64,000 bases of DNA, from positions 1 through 64,000 of the forward strand of contig JAACJM010000312.1 of assembly GCA_013368315.1 (NCBI GenBank), in the 5' to 3' direction. The position numbers and the translations under genes were made by a program. The stretch's first letter is position 1. Each line of letters starts with the position of its first letter. This DNA is from Tetrapyrgos nigripes. Lineage: Eukaryota > Basidiomycota > Agaricomycetes > Agaricales > Campanellaceae. This document shows positions 1 to 12,044 of this stretch, piece by piece. Under the pieces are notes generated by a model that saw only the letters and a list, made by a program, of their open reading frames with translations, searched no databases and had not been told where the DNA came from.

Positions 1-143
1 AGAGTATCAAGGTCAAGGCTAGCCACGCTCTCTATCCCAAAGTCAAGGCTAGTCACACTGTCCATCCATTCGCGTGCTTCCTGTATAGTCGGCTCGTCAC
101 CGGCAACATCCTGTATAGTGCTCGGCCTGAGCAAAGAAAATTG

Positions 144-1573
144 TCAAACGATCAGAACACTCACCGGCGGCAGGTTTTGCAAGACGAAAAGAACAGACAG
201 CAGTACACAAATCACTTGCCACCCGGAGAGTCCTTGGAGGAGCCTGCCCTGGCGTGCTGCCTCCGGTCGCGACGCAGGCGTCTTTCTCTCCCATACTTGA
301 AGAGCCGTTCTGCCTATCTTCTCTCCCGATCTTCCAACTATTATCATCGGTACTCCCTCCTCCGTCGTCTGTGGTCAGTGTCAGACACCATTGTCTGTCC
401 ATGTACAAAAGCCACGTACCGTGACCGATTGGACCCAGTCTCTGCACCCAACGTGGATGATGTCGTTGACCTCACCTGTCCTTCGGTCAAACACATAAAC
501 GTCCCCGTGATCACTCCCAGTGACTATCGCTTTTCCGCCATCGTGAAAACATACGTTTCTGGAACGCCTTTCATTGGTCTCTACGGCAAATGTCTTTACT
601 CTCTCTGACCCAGAGAGCTTGTAGAGAGTGACGCCTTGCGACGTATCATCCAGGATGTATGCGTCGTCTTTGACGCTGATAGCCGCACCCCCTCTTTCGA
701 GCTGCAGTGAGAACGAAGAAAGAATGTAGCTGGATTAGGCCACTCACATCACCACACCAGTGGTCTTTGTCACGGTGACTTTGCCTCCTGCGTCAATGAT
801 GTTACTGTTCTGCAGTGTGAGTCATCTTACAAGAATGCTATGCTTTACTCACTCACATTTCACCGTCTTCCCTCCAAAAGACCAGATTTCGGGACCACGG
901 GCAGCCGTTTGTCCGAATGCCACTGCCTGTGGCCAGTGATTTTTGATCCTGGTCGATTTAACAACAGTTAGTCTCATTAGAGGGCCGACTACAAATCGAT
1001 GAACTATCTCGGAACGGTGTACGATGGCAAGTTGGCCTGAGGTCGCATCGAACGCTATCGCTGCTATCTCCTGCCCGTCTTCTCCGCCTTCGAGACGGTT
1101 ACAGTATACCTCGGCGAACTATGGACGGAAAGTTGTTGGGTCAAGGCACGTTGCGCTCAGTCAGGAGTTCACTGACTTACATCTTGTTCCTTTCTACTGC
1201 GCCGCCAGATGGATAAATACCCATCATCCGTTCCGAACGCGAGGCCGTCGTCTGTGTCGTCCGGTCTGATCATCCATGCGAGTGCGGTGGTGACTCCCCT
1301 GTCACCAGCACCAGCTGGTGACCCCAGAAGCTTCTTCTCTTGCAGGTTCCAGATATGGGTTCCGTCTCGGCCTATGAAAATGCACTTATAAGGGCTTCCC
1401 TGCAGAGAAGATGTGGACTCACCTCCAGAGGCGACGTGACTGCCCAGTGGATGAGCAGCAATACACGCTACCTCCCCATAGTGTCCATCTAGGAGCGCAT
1501 GCAGGGTGTATTTTCCTTTGGTACTCTTTCGTGTTTTAGTGTCAGGTTTGGTGGTGAAGGAGTAAGGTGCCAT
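144..1573 (-). CDS. WD40 beta-propeller protein with C-terminal membrane anchor
   Basis: Multi-exon gene. The N-terminal exon begins MAPYSFTTKP and has a WD-type repeat (LDGHYGEVACIAAHP, then VASGG / RDGTHIWNLQEKK across a roughly 54-nt intron near 1371-1424). Further blades read DDGLAFGTDDGYLSIW and, near 460-600, GGKAIVTGSDHGDVYVFDR. The last exon ends in a hydrophobic stretch (VICVLLSVLFVLQNLPPV) just before the stop, which suggests a tail anchor. Introns have GTGAGT/GTAAGT donors. The ATG at 1573 fits the first blade; an in-frame ATG at 1729 would add 52 residues. WD40 proteins with a terminal membrane segment are common and often multicopy in agaricomycetes. The binding partner cannot be told from sequence. 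Confidence 0.75.
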
Positions 1574-1779
1574 TGAGGAATTGGATACAGCGAACTCTTT
1601 CTCAAGTATTTGAACTCGGCCACCTCGTCTCGTTATTGTTCTCTCCCCAACTTGATGACCAGGAGCGAGAGACGTTCTCGTTATTATTATCTCCCCAAGA
1701 GCATCACTTGACCAGGAACAAGAGAACAATTAACGAGCGCGATTCTCGCACTTTTTTTAGACAACCACCTTCAAAAGTT

Positions 1780-2624
1780 ATGTCCCACCTCATATCTTTC
1801 CTTCTTCACTTCCTTTGCGCCAGCGGACGTCAAAGTCCTTGCAATGTCCTTCCATCCCCAAAGTTCTCCACCCCTAGCTCTACATTCTCCCGAAGGGCCG
1901 CCATTCGTCCCAAAGTTATTCCTTTATATGCTACAGTCATCCCCAGACGTGCGGCGCCCCCGCTCTCTATCCATAGGGTCCTACCGGAGAGGCCTTTATT
2001 TCATCCATATGCATCCGGCAGACGTGAAAGACCGAGCCCCATCCTCGTCGTACCTCCAGATGGCAGTCCACCATCGCCTCAATCTCCGTTGACGCCCCTG
2101 GTTGATGAAGAAACGTCGTCAGGTTCATCCCAAGCACAGGTCATGCCAATCCAACCTCCAGCCAACGGGGAGCTCACGGTTAGATCGGCAGGCTGGGATA
2201 CCCATCAACAAAGAGACTATCGTGTAAGCACTCGTACCTCAATTACATTTGCGTAGTCACCTATCTTTCATTTAGGGAATAGCCAGAGAGGCAATCCAAA
2301 CGCATCTCGACGCGACCTTGACCCTGAGCAAACAAAAGAACAGTGCGAGGGAAATGGCCAGGAAACATGCAAGTGCTGCATTTCAAACTATTACAGCCAT
2401 TATCATTGATCATTGCGTTACAGATAGAGGATGCTATCGAGGTGTTCAGAGACCATGCGAATCACTGGGGTGCCGATCTCCTTCTCAAAGACCAGCTCAA
2501 AACTCTGAGGGATATGGAGGCAGCTAGGTCGAGGAAGAGAGGGAAGGAGAGAGACGAGGAGGGTGGTGCACAAGACAGTGCACCGAGGGGGAAGGGAACA
2601 AAGAAGGTTACTTTTGCGGCATAA
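1780..2624 (+). CDS. Hypothetical protein, Ser/Pro-rich N-terminus, charged C-terminus
   Basis: Weakly supported gene divergent from the WD40 gene. A Ser/Pro-rich exon opens at ATG 1780 and runs to a GTAAGC donor near 2224. An exon after the acceptor near 2275 starts GIAREAIQTHLDA, and a final charged segment (IEDAIEVFRDHANHW, ending KGTKKVTFAA) stops at 2624. The middle junction could not be made in frame with confidence, so one exon boundary, or the choice of frame in exon 1, is wrong here; an alternative ATG at 1844 opens another frame. No domain recognised. Confidence 0.3.
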
Positions 2625-3329
2625 TGCATCCTTCTCGACGTACACATTACAGCCAAGCGTATTCCTAATTATCCCTATAGTTGTCTATGATCGTCTTCTC
2701 CGAAGTCCTACGGAACAATTGTGAGCCATGGTTAGACTTCAGCTAGGGTCTAGAGGTCACTAGCCATCGTGACTCAATGCGTTAGTTTCCCTGATGCGTC
2801 GATTCGCGTCCCTTCCTGCTATTTTTCTCCAGTCATAATAGACTTCTGGACGCTATTCAAGTCTTCCTCCTGCATGTGATCCCTCACCAAGTTTTCTTCC
2901 AGCTTCTATTGATCGTCGCCTCATCTTTCTTCCGAGTCTGAAGTTTTTGTTCGTCAAGTCTCACACATTAACAATTGGAAAAACCCGGTGAGCATGCCTG
3001 TTTTTTTTGTGGACTGAGGATGATAAAAAAGACCTGCGGGCTCTATTGGTTCCACTCCCACAGTTCCAGGACAGGACTTGCAACAGAATGACAATAAGCT
3101 AACAATTTGGAGTGCAGATGAATCAAAGGTGCGTATGTCTTTCTTCAAAGCTTCAATTCGTCAAGTCTCCAATTGTCTTCTTGTGCCGACGAATCAAAGG
3201 TGCGTTCGTATTAAACGGCGATTAGATCCTCTAATAGCCTCATCCTCAAGCAGCTGTACCTTACACGGCCTGGTGCCCCAGTCTCAATCTACCAGTCATT
3301 ACTGCGTCTTTTCCAATTAAATACAGATC
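2625..3329. other. Intergenic, no gene seen; short direct repeats
   Basis: No convincing exon on either strand. The words GAATCAAAGGTGCGT (near 3120 and 3192) and TTCGTCAAGTCT (near 2951 and 3153) recur, which suggests a small local duplication. Confidence 0.4.
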
Positions 3330-5792
3330 ATGGACGACTTGCAACTACTATCTTCTGAAGTTGTCCCTTCTCAGCGTGCCGCTGGCGACCACCCCCTGCT
3401 GACCTATCTGGTAGCCATGTTACCAGAACAGAGGTACACTCCCTACAATTGTACGATGCACTTCACAAATAATCATTGTCCCTTCGCAGGTACCTTCAGC
3501 AAACAGCACCCTTCTTTCAGCTCCGTTTAGTTTCCGCAACTTCTTGTGGAGGCCCCAAGCCTTGTCAGACAAAACCGCCTGAACACACTTCCAACACGCC
3601 CAGAAATAAACGCCAACGCGACCGCGACGAGGATGGACCCTCAACATCGTCTGACCGTGTAAAATATCGTCCAGCGGTCACGCAGAAAGAGCTTCATAAA
3701 GTGCGTATTTAAAATAAATCACTGGCATACGTGAGACCTAAACAATATTGTCAGCAACACGGGAAATTGAAGCATACGCAAAAAGTTCTTCAACAGTCCC
3801 GCCGTAATGAAGCAGACCAAAGACGACAAATTCAGGATCTACAAGGACGTCTGTATCTGCACGAAGTTCAGAAGGAGCCTCTCGAGGACAGAACTGAGGA
3901 GGAACTCTACGAGGACGAGGACATGCAGGCGGAACTTGACGCTGTAATCCACCAAGATGACATGGTCATTAAACAACTAGTATGTGCTCTCGTTCCTTTC
4001 TGATTTTTTCTTTTCGCATACTGACAGGTCCCATCCAAAAGCAAAACCAACTTGCACAGTCCGAAGCGGATTACAGACAAGCTCAGCAGGAGAAGAAGGA
4101 ATTCAACGCCCTCCTGAATGTGTTGGTGAGTGCTTAAAACTCTTGTTTACTGATAGCTTCCTGACATGCAGACTTCAGCGAGCAGAAATGAAGGAGATGG
4201 TATGTTGTTGTCAGATAGCTCCAGTATGTCCGTGATCCTCAACCCACAACAGCGTCAAAAATATGATGATAATGAAGAAAAGCTTAGAATAGCTGAGAGG
4301 GACTTGGTGAGTGCTTTCTCAACCTGGCAGGACAGAGCTTGAACGTAGATTGTCAGGTGCAACGGGAGACCCAGATTCGGTCCTTGCAATCCAGGCCTCG
4401 GCACTCAGGTCAATCCCCGCGGACGTCTCAATCCCAGCAAAGTCACGTCGAGCAGGACATAGACATGGATAATCTGTCTGCTTCTGCCACTTCTCAACGG
4501 ACGGCATCTACTTCAGAGGGTACATCTCCCTCCGCATCATCAACCACTTCTTCCACTCCTTCTAACATTGATACCACCCTTGAAACACTTCTCCATAAAT
4601 TGAACGAGCTTGAACGGCGATTTGGAAACACGCAGACTTCACCCACCGTTGCACAGACTACGACCACCGCCCGAGGTAGACGTCGTCGGAAGTATGAGGC
4701 CAAGGAGGGCAGTCAGCGCTTTATGAAGGAGCTGAAAAGGGAGGCCATGGATTCAATGCCTGAGGAACTGAGAAACGAGTGGACAGTATGTGTATCCTGT
4801 GTCCTGTTCCAGACTCAGACTCACGGATTTTTTAAGAGTGCAGCCCGACAAGAGTTCAGAAAACTTTGTGGCATCCATTCTTTTGACGCCGGCGACTACG
4901 ACCCTCTCGACGAGGAAACTGCTCAAGACCACTCGCTTGGACGTCACCCTGGTCCCGAGGGTGATTTGCAGTATCGGCTCTACTTCGGCGACAATTGGCG
5001 TCAAATCAAATGGAACAAGATTGTCGTATCCAACTTTGCTTCAAAAGTATCTGAAGCCACGCAACATCTGGAACGCTTGTCCTCAGACACAATTGAAGCT
5101 TTTATTTGGGGCTTCGCAACGCAGGTCCAGGAAGCGTGGAAGCGGTCTGTCCCTCGCGTAAATGAGACTCAGGGAGATGCTGGTGCTCGAGCGAGAGAAT
5201 ATAAAGCCCATGACAAAAGGAGGAAAAGGGTTTACTCCCGCAAGAAAGAGGTGATGAAGTTCTCAAATAGATTTTGACTGCAAAGGTTGCTTATCCTACT
5301 ACACAGAAATTCGAGAAGCGCCAGAGTCGCGTCAAGAGCCTGGTCAATGATCCACATGATAGGGTTAAGTGGCAAATGGCACAAGACATCCTTGATGAAC
5401 TCGACATCGAGGGTCAATCTTCGGAGTGCACAGATGACGAGGACCCAACAGGACTGAAAATTCTGGTTCCAAAGTACAGGCGCAAGGTCATTGGCCCAAT
5501 TCTCCATGAAGTTGATGAGAAAGGTAGTGCCTTTGACCAGCGAACATTGAAGGAGCTTGGATTTCGACAGGTGATGAGGGCAGTCAAAAAGCGACGCATT
5601 ACTGAGGAGGTGTCTTCTAGCCAACCATTGAAGTATCTACCTCATTGCTACTAAAATGCCGAGTATCTCGCTGGATTATCGGATCCCGCACGAGAAGATT
5701 TATACATCTCTGAAAAGCAATACCCTTTCTTTGAGCAGTGGGCTACGAGGCAAGAGAGTGTAGGGGCGGGCTCAGCTAGTAATGGACAGTAG
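3330..5792 (+). pseudogene. Fungal-specific coiled-coil gene, probably decaying
   Basis: Many small exons in one direction. MDDLQLLSSEVVPSQRAAGD opens the first; a Gln/Glu-rich coiled-coil block follows (HGKLKHTQKVLQQSRRNEAD at about 3765-3830, and KQNQLAQSEADYRQAQQ at about 4040), then a Ser/Thr-rich linker (4450-4600) and a conserved-looking globular part (RFMKELKREAMDSMP, EFRKLCGIHSFDAGDYDP, WNKIVVSNFASKVSEA). A 51-nt GTATGT...AAG intron fits at 4786-4836. Near 5250-5285 the frame shifts; only an unusually short 35-nt intron would repair it. A TAA at about 5652 interrupts homologous-looking sequence that continues to the TAG at 5790-5792. I do not recognise a named domain; the style resembles basidiomycete genes that accompany transposons. 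Frame breaks favour a decaying gene, but sequencing error or short introns are possible. Confidence 0.5.
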
Positions 5793-6073
5793 TTACCGAC
5801 TCGGACTATGTATATATGTTTACTTAACCTTTTGATGAAACACGAGAATGCTTTGGTATTGGTCGTTGACTAGTATCGGAAAACCAGACATGAAGAGGGC
5901 TCTACCTCATTTCCACATGCTGAGCTTCACCCGGTCATTGTTTTTTACTATTAAAAGACGTTATTCTGCGTTATTGTAGAAAAAATGCGTCACGTGCGTC
6001 AAGGGCGTCTCAGTCAATTGTCATCTTGACTCTCACTCCCATCCCCTCCACCCCCTTGACCTCTCACTCTCTT

Positions 6074-6366
6074 CTGTTTGGCATGCGAACGCGTTTCGGT
6101 GCTATACGATTCGAGGACGAATTTGTTTCGTTCTCTGGTGCAGATAGAATCCGCTTCTATCTGCGGACACAGGACCTGCACATCGATTCTGGACAGTCGA
6201 GGTGAGTTATCTTGGGTTGACCTATCTCTCTAGTATCTAAATTCAGTGCTGGCGAGAAGCCACTTGCACTCTGTTGGGCACTTGTGAAGTATCACGATCG
6301 CATCATATCCACGGCTGCAGGCAGAGTTGCAGGATTTGCTACGGCTATCAACCAAACGAGGGAAGT
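6074..6366 (+). pseudogene. Gene relic copy A (internally deleted)
   Basis: First of four direct copies of one gene segment. It shares the leader (GCGTTTCGGTGCTA, then two hairpins), the first donor (GTGAGTTATCTT) and the exon AAATTCAGTGCTGGCGAGAA with copies B and C. It then jumps after CACTTGTGAAG straight to TATCACGATCGCATCATA, so about 190 bp present in copy B (6599-6788) are missing. Confidence 0.75.
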
Positions 6367-7300
6367 CTCTTTGGCATTCAAATGCGTTTCGGTGCTACAC
6401 GATTCGGGGACGAATTCGTTTCTTTCTCTGGTGCAGATAGAATCCGCTTCTATCTGCGGACACAGGACCTGAACGTATCAATCCTGCACACTCGAGGTGA
6501 GTTATCTTCCCAAATTGGAGTCTGTGTTGACGTATCTCTAGTATCTAAATTCAGTGCTGGCGAGAAGCCACTTGCACTCTGTTGGGCACTTGTGAAGAAC
6601 ATGATTATTCTAGTGAGTCCTGACACGTCTTTTTCCTGCATGTAGCTAAACCACTTGCCAGCGTGGATGCGGAAACGGGTGCTCATCTCCAACGCACCAT
6701 TCAGAACAACTCGGAGGCTCTACATAGCACAGCCGGTAAGTTCTCTGACTCTGTCTACAATTGTTGCTAATGCCGCTATCCCCCTGCAGGTTATCACGAT
6801 CGCATCATATCCACGGGTAAAGGCAGAGCTGCAGAGTTTGCTAGGGTCATCAATCAAACGAGGGAAGGGCACTTGCTGCCGTTGCTAAGGTGCGTCAATG
6901 ACCCTCGACAATGACTTTTTAATTTTCTTCTCTGTACAGCAAACAACGAGGTCTTACGTCATACGTCACAGATACCAGATGCATTGTTGAGAAAGATTGA
7001 GGCAATCTTTTGGTACGTCTTTTTCAGCTTCCTTTCAGGGCGATTTTTAATATGCTTCCCTGCAGATTACGGACTACAGAACTGGACAGTGGTTTTTACT
7101 GGCGTGATCTACGGAACAACTAGCTTTGCAGACCCCAAGACGAAAAGTCGTGGATCTTCTGTACGGTGCTGTCTCCATCGAGTTCGTCGCTAGTACCACC
7201 TTCTCAGCTGTGTCAAACCGTTTCCTTGCCTGGACTCGACACAGGGTTGGTGCTGTGTCCAAGCTAACTCGGTTGGTGACCCTCACCAGTGTGGATTTGT
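6367..7300 (+). pseudogene. Gene relic copy B (fullest copy)
   Basis: Longest copy of the repeated gene. Canonical introns can be placed: GTGAGTTATC...CTCTAG near 6498, GTAAGTTCTC...CTGCAG near 6737-6789, GTGCGTCAAT...GTACAG near 6890 and GTACGTCTTT...CTGCAG near 7013-7066. Exons read EKPLALCWALVKNMII, VDAETGAHLQRTIQNN, GRAAEFARVINQTREGH and NWTVVFTGVIYGT. Family not recognised. The last exon loses the frame soon after GFADP-like sequence, so it is probably not functional, although splice sites are well kept. Confidence 0.6.
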
Positions 7301-7359
7301 GTCTAAATTACGTCACCTGTGTCGCAGTAGCGTCATCTTCAACTCCCATCCCTCATCCC

Positions 7360-7480
7360 GCATCCGCTGGCATCCGAATTCATTTCGGTGCTACTATGTG
7401 AAAGACGAATGCGTTTCGTCTTTCGGTGCAGGTAGAATGTGCTTCTACGTGCAGGCTCCAGCCCTGGACTCGCAACATAC
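7360..7480 (+). repeat. Gene relic copy D (leader fragment only)
   Basis: Diverged copy of the leader: CATTTCGGTGCTACTATG, a perfect 10-bp hairpin (7400-7409 with 7415-7424), then a second hairpin (7432-7437 with 7443-7448). Only the leader is recognisable; the Tnp2 transposase gene starts about 250 bp later. Confidence 0.55.
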
Positions 7481-7731
7481 GACAATAAGGTTAACACTCG
7501 GAACACTCGGCCAGAGGACCGAAGAATAAGGATGGTGGTCTCCATGACAAACTTTTGTACGACCTTGTTTTCCTCATGCTTTTTATACGGATGGCTTGTC
7601 TTTCAGTATTCTCACTTACTCTATGTTCTCCTCACTTACCAGGGGCTTTAGAAGCTATTGGGCATCCCCAGATCCTGATGTGAGTAAGGTTCTTTCATAC
7701 CACGCACATATGTTGACCATTTTTATAGGCC

Positions 7732-10700
7732 ATGTCGGATATCAGTGACTCGGGTCAAGAAACCCCTCGCGATGTGAGTTCAAGTTAACCAATACACTTA
7801 CTTCCACTCAAATCTCTCTTAGTCTCACTCGCCGTTACCCCCTGAGCTCGTTAATGGAATGAGCAGTCTCAATCTTGAGGAGGAATCTCATATGCCTGGA
7901 ACTTTCTCGGCCTCAGTGAGTGGCACTAGTCAAATGTTTACCCTTCCCTTCACTAAAATTCGGTCAGTCACCGCTAGCATCTGATCTTCACAATGGACTT
8001 GCCGCACTTAGTCTTGATGGAACCAAGTCGCCTAACACCTCAGTGAGTGTTACCAGCTAATGGTACCTTCCTTCCACTGATATCTTTGCTCAGTCACTAC
8101 CGCCGCCAGCATTTGATGTAGTCAGTAGAATGAATGCTCTTAGTCTTGATGTGAGTGCCACTCTCGTTCTCCCTGTGAACGTTATTCTCATAGCAATTTA
8201 GACCCCGAACAACGACCATGCTGAGGACACGATCGTGAACCTCATCACGGCAGCGACAATGACTGCGACTAGCACGGACGGTTCCTCGCACAGCAAGCTG
8301 TTTTCTTCTTCGGACGATGCCTATCCGCCTACTAGTGCTCCCTCCCACACGTATCGTCCCTTGCCTCTATCTGATGCCCTTCAGAGTGTACAAGCCACCG
8401 TGAATGCACCCAGGGCCATGTTATCCCCATCTTGCACACCTGGTCGTCGATTTGGATCGGCTTCCTCCTTCTCTTCACCATCACCCCGACGCCAGTCAGG
8501 ATCAAATCAATCCCCAGGTTCCCTACAGTCCACCGAGCCAGTTTGTTCCCCACCACAATTAAACTCAGTATTTACGCGTCGCGATAAAAACGAACTTGAC
8601 GATTTGGAAGGGATCAACAAGAACTTACAGGAACAGGAAGAGCTGATTTTTGGTGATGCGTTTTCGTCCTTGGATGATGAACAGCAAGCTTCGAGGTTGG
8701 ATTTGGTGCATACTTTCGCCCAGAAAAACTTGCAACAGGTCACGCAGTATTTTGCGAAGGCAACGGATAGGCAGAAGAAGGCGAGGCAGCGTAGTAGCAC
8801 GAGCTCACCCTTGAAGGTGGAGGAAGAGTTGGCTGAACGGAGGAAAGAATTGCATGAACGCCTTAGGAGTCTCCTAGTCAAAACCGATACGATAAAGCTC
8901 TTACGCATCCCTAAAGCCCCAGTGAAAATTAACGCAGGTAGGGTGTGTCGCTGTCTGATTTTTTTCAACGTTTCTAATTGGCTTACAGATTATGTCCATC
9001 AATCCGACTTCTTTTATATGGATCAAATCAATCAGGTCCTTGTCCTACTTGCTGTCATTTGCAACATGGTGATAGGTCTGTCCATCGTCCAATGCAACTT
9101 CCTCGTCGGGGTATCAGTCATGTTGGTGAAATTGGGCATGTCTACTGCCTGCCCTGATAATACCTGCAACACTCCGTACCCTTTCTCACCTTCTCAGGAT
9201 GAAGTCATCGCTGGTATGCCCAACTCCCTCGCCGGTGCTCTCAAACGGTTCGGGGCTGAAGGTCGCTTCGACAGCTACGCTACCTGTCCGACGTGCAACT
9301 TCACAAATAAAGGAGTCTTGATTGATAACGGACAGTATCATTACCCCGAGACATGCACCAACCGGGTTGTTGGAGAGAGTGGTGTGTCCATTTGTGGCAC
9401 CAGCCTCTTGACTCGTCGTTCCGATGGCACATTCCATCCCATAAAACCCTACCTAGTCAACTCTTTTCACAACTACCTGGCCCGTTGTCTTGGTGATCCT
9501 ACCTACCTCGAGTGCTCGAAGAAGGCTGCTGATGATGCTTACAATGCTATAAGCAGTGGGCAACAACACGATGACATCCAAGACGTGTTCGATGCCGAGT
9601 TCACAATGGATTTCAAGGGGCCTGATGGATCCTTATTCGTGAATCGTGGTGCCAAGATCCGTCTCGCTTTCTCCATCCACACAGACTTTCTCAACCCCAA
9701 CGGTATAACTCATCGTGGCCCCACTCAGTCCATCGGTGTCATATCCTGCGCCAACCTGGCCCTTGATCCCTCCATCCGCTACCTTCCCGAATACTTGTAC
9801 CATGCCAGTATCATACCTGGTCCAAAAGAGCCAGACGTCGATGAAATGGACCACTTTGTACGCCCAGTCATCGAGAAGTTTGCTACGGCCTGGAGACCGG
9901 GTTTGAAGGTTTCGCAGACGGCCGATTCCAAGCTGGAATCTGTGGTCGAAGCAGGAATTTTTTTATCCGTCAATGATCTTCCCGCTGCGCGAAAGGTAGC
10001 TGGATTCCAGGGCGTCAACTCCGAATTCATATGCACGGTGTGTCCATTGCGAGGCAGGAACCAGATCTTCAATACCAATCACTCACATTGGAACACGCGA
10101 GACGTTAATGAACTACGGCGTCTGGCAGAGCAGTATCGAGACGCTGAGACAGTCGCACAACGCAAATCACTTTTCAAGCAGCACGGAGTTCGTTGGTCCT
10201 CGCTCTGGCTGCTCGAGTACTGGGATCCAACTAAGATGCTTGTGATTGATACTATGCATTGCCTCCTTGAGGGCATTGTTCACTACCACTGCCGTCACGT
10301 CCTTCGTCTGGATGCCAGTGCAATGAAAACCAAAACCGACTCGGAAGATCGTCGATTTGCATATGACTGGCCATGGGTTGACTACTCGGACGAAGTTGCC
10401 CCCCCAGGTTGCATGTTGAAGGAAAAGGATGTCTCACGCGTTGCCAAGCTTCAGACAGCCCTCTGCATTGCCCTCGAAGGCGACAAGGTGCTCACGCTGG
10501 ACGAATTATGGACCCGGCTATTTAATTCAGGCAACCTGGATGCGTTGCACTTCGTTGTGCACAGTTTGCAGCTCTCGTTGACCCTAAAGGACATCCAAGA
10601 TAATGTCGCCAATCTTTACCTGAAGCGAGTCTCTGAGAAATCGAAGGCAAAGCAAGTGGAAACACACTTTCCTTTTGACAAAGAGGCTTGTACAAAATCT

Positions 10701-11917
10701 CACTTCGTTGCAATTTTAATCAACTGGGTAAGAATTTCTATTTCTTTCGCTATTTAGGCAGCTCTGATTCCATCTGCAGAGATTAAAACAACCCTTTCAC
10801 TCAAATCACCAGCTTCCTGTCACCGGCTCCCCCGAAACTTTAGCTCGCATCCGTCACGTCATTAAAAACACTTTCACCCCGTCATGGGTAAACTCTGTGC
10901 CTAAGAACTATGGTGATGTCGCGGCAGGAACTATCAAAGCTGATGAGTGGAGGACCCTCAGCACCATCTACCTTCCAATTGCCCTCGTAACCTTGTGGGG
11001 AGACAAAGATTCTCCGCCGAGCCAAGATCCTAATGTTTTACGGATGGTCTTGGACCATACCATGTCGCTCTTCCAGGCCATAATGATAGTTTGCCGGTAT
11101 ACAATGACGTCCGATCGTGCGACTGCATTCCGGGACTTCATAGACAGCTGGGTCAACGATTTACGCACTATACATCCTCATACCAGAGAGCATGCTCCTC
11201 GTCCCAATATTCACGCAGCGGGGCACATCTACGATTTTTTGATACGCTATGGGCCTATACTCAACTGGTGGTGCTTTCCGTTTGAGCGCTTGGTCGGAGC
11301 GTTACAGAAAATCAATACTAATGATAACATTGGTGGTGAGTAATGATTGTCTTCATCTATCGTCCTGCTTATATTGTTGTTTAGGTGTTATGGAATCTAC
11401 AATCATAAAGTCCTTAGTGCGTACAGCCAATATTCGCCGCTGGCTTCGACGTCCGGAGTGTCCCGAGGCAGTGAAGCAGCTCAAAGTTCTTTTCGACAAA
11501 TGTTTCGTGCCAGTAAATGCTACTCCTGTCCAAGAAAACCGTGAAATGACAGGCAAAAGATGTGGACACGCCAAGTTTCAAGGACACAACTTATCTGCTG
11601 TGGAAACGACTCCTGGCAATTCGCACATTTTCTATCGGTCTCCAGAGTGTGACTCACTCACAGCTGGTCAAATCCAGTTCATCGAAAACCATTCCACTTC
11701 GCAAGGTACAGAGATCCTCGTCCACGTCCGACCGTTTCAGGCATTACAAAAGCCTCTTTCCGACCCCTTCCTCCGCTATCCCCACTTCCAGGCCACTACA
11801 TACTCCTCTCTCAGCGCGGAAAAACATGTCATAGGTTTGGACAAGGTTGTAGCCCATGCAGCTCGTTATGATTACTCTTTCGGGAGATCTGTCCTTGTCA
11901 ATCTCTCCAGGGCTTGA
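7732..11917 (+). CDS. Tnp2-type transposase (CACTA/EnSpm superfamily), apparently intact
   Basis: DNA transposase of the Transposase_21/Tnp2 class, acting on the element's own termini. Exons 1-5 start at ATG 7732: 7732-7773, 7823-7915, 7968-8042, 8094-8150 and from 8202, all phase 0. A further intron lies at 8938-8988, with others after 10726 and 11337. The N-terminus is low-complexity Ser/Pro repeats. A Cys cluster (TCPTCNFTNKG) follows, then the catalytic core: FSIHTDFLNPNG, YLPEYLYHASIIPGPKEPD, DLPAARKVAGFQG, FICTVCPL and DTMHCLLEGIVHYH, which hold the acidic residues expected of this family. The C-terminal part (HAAGHIYDFLIRYGPILNWW) matches the DUF4218-like region usual in these proteins. 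No stop or frameshift was found over about 1,200 codons. Terminal inverted repeats were not identified; the flanks are relic copies instead. Confidence 0.85.
7774..8201 (+). repeat. Tandem exon-intron modules at the 5' end of the transposase gene
   Basis: Exons 2-4 all begin with a TCA serine codon, are phase 0 on both sides and end near SLNLEE / LSLDG / LSLD. The four introns are 49-52 nt, begin GTGAGT, and introns 1-3 share a CTTCCACT-like word before the acceptor. This looks like repeated duplication of one exon plus intron. Confidence 0.55.
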
Positions 11918-12044
11918 CCAGAAGGAGAAGAAAAGGCAACATCGTAATTCATGTATATGTACATGTACTGTCCATTATGTCCTGTCACATTTTCAATCCG
12001 ACTGGTAAGCTCCCAGAACCTGCAGGCATTGCCGGCCTCCAAAA

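Noticed and set aside
3330..5792. Second transposase gene
   Set aside because: No DDE or zinc-finger transposase motifs; coiled coil and unknown domain only.
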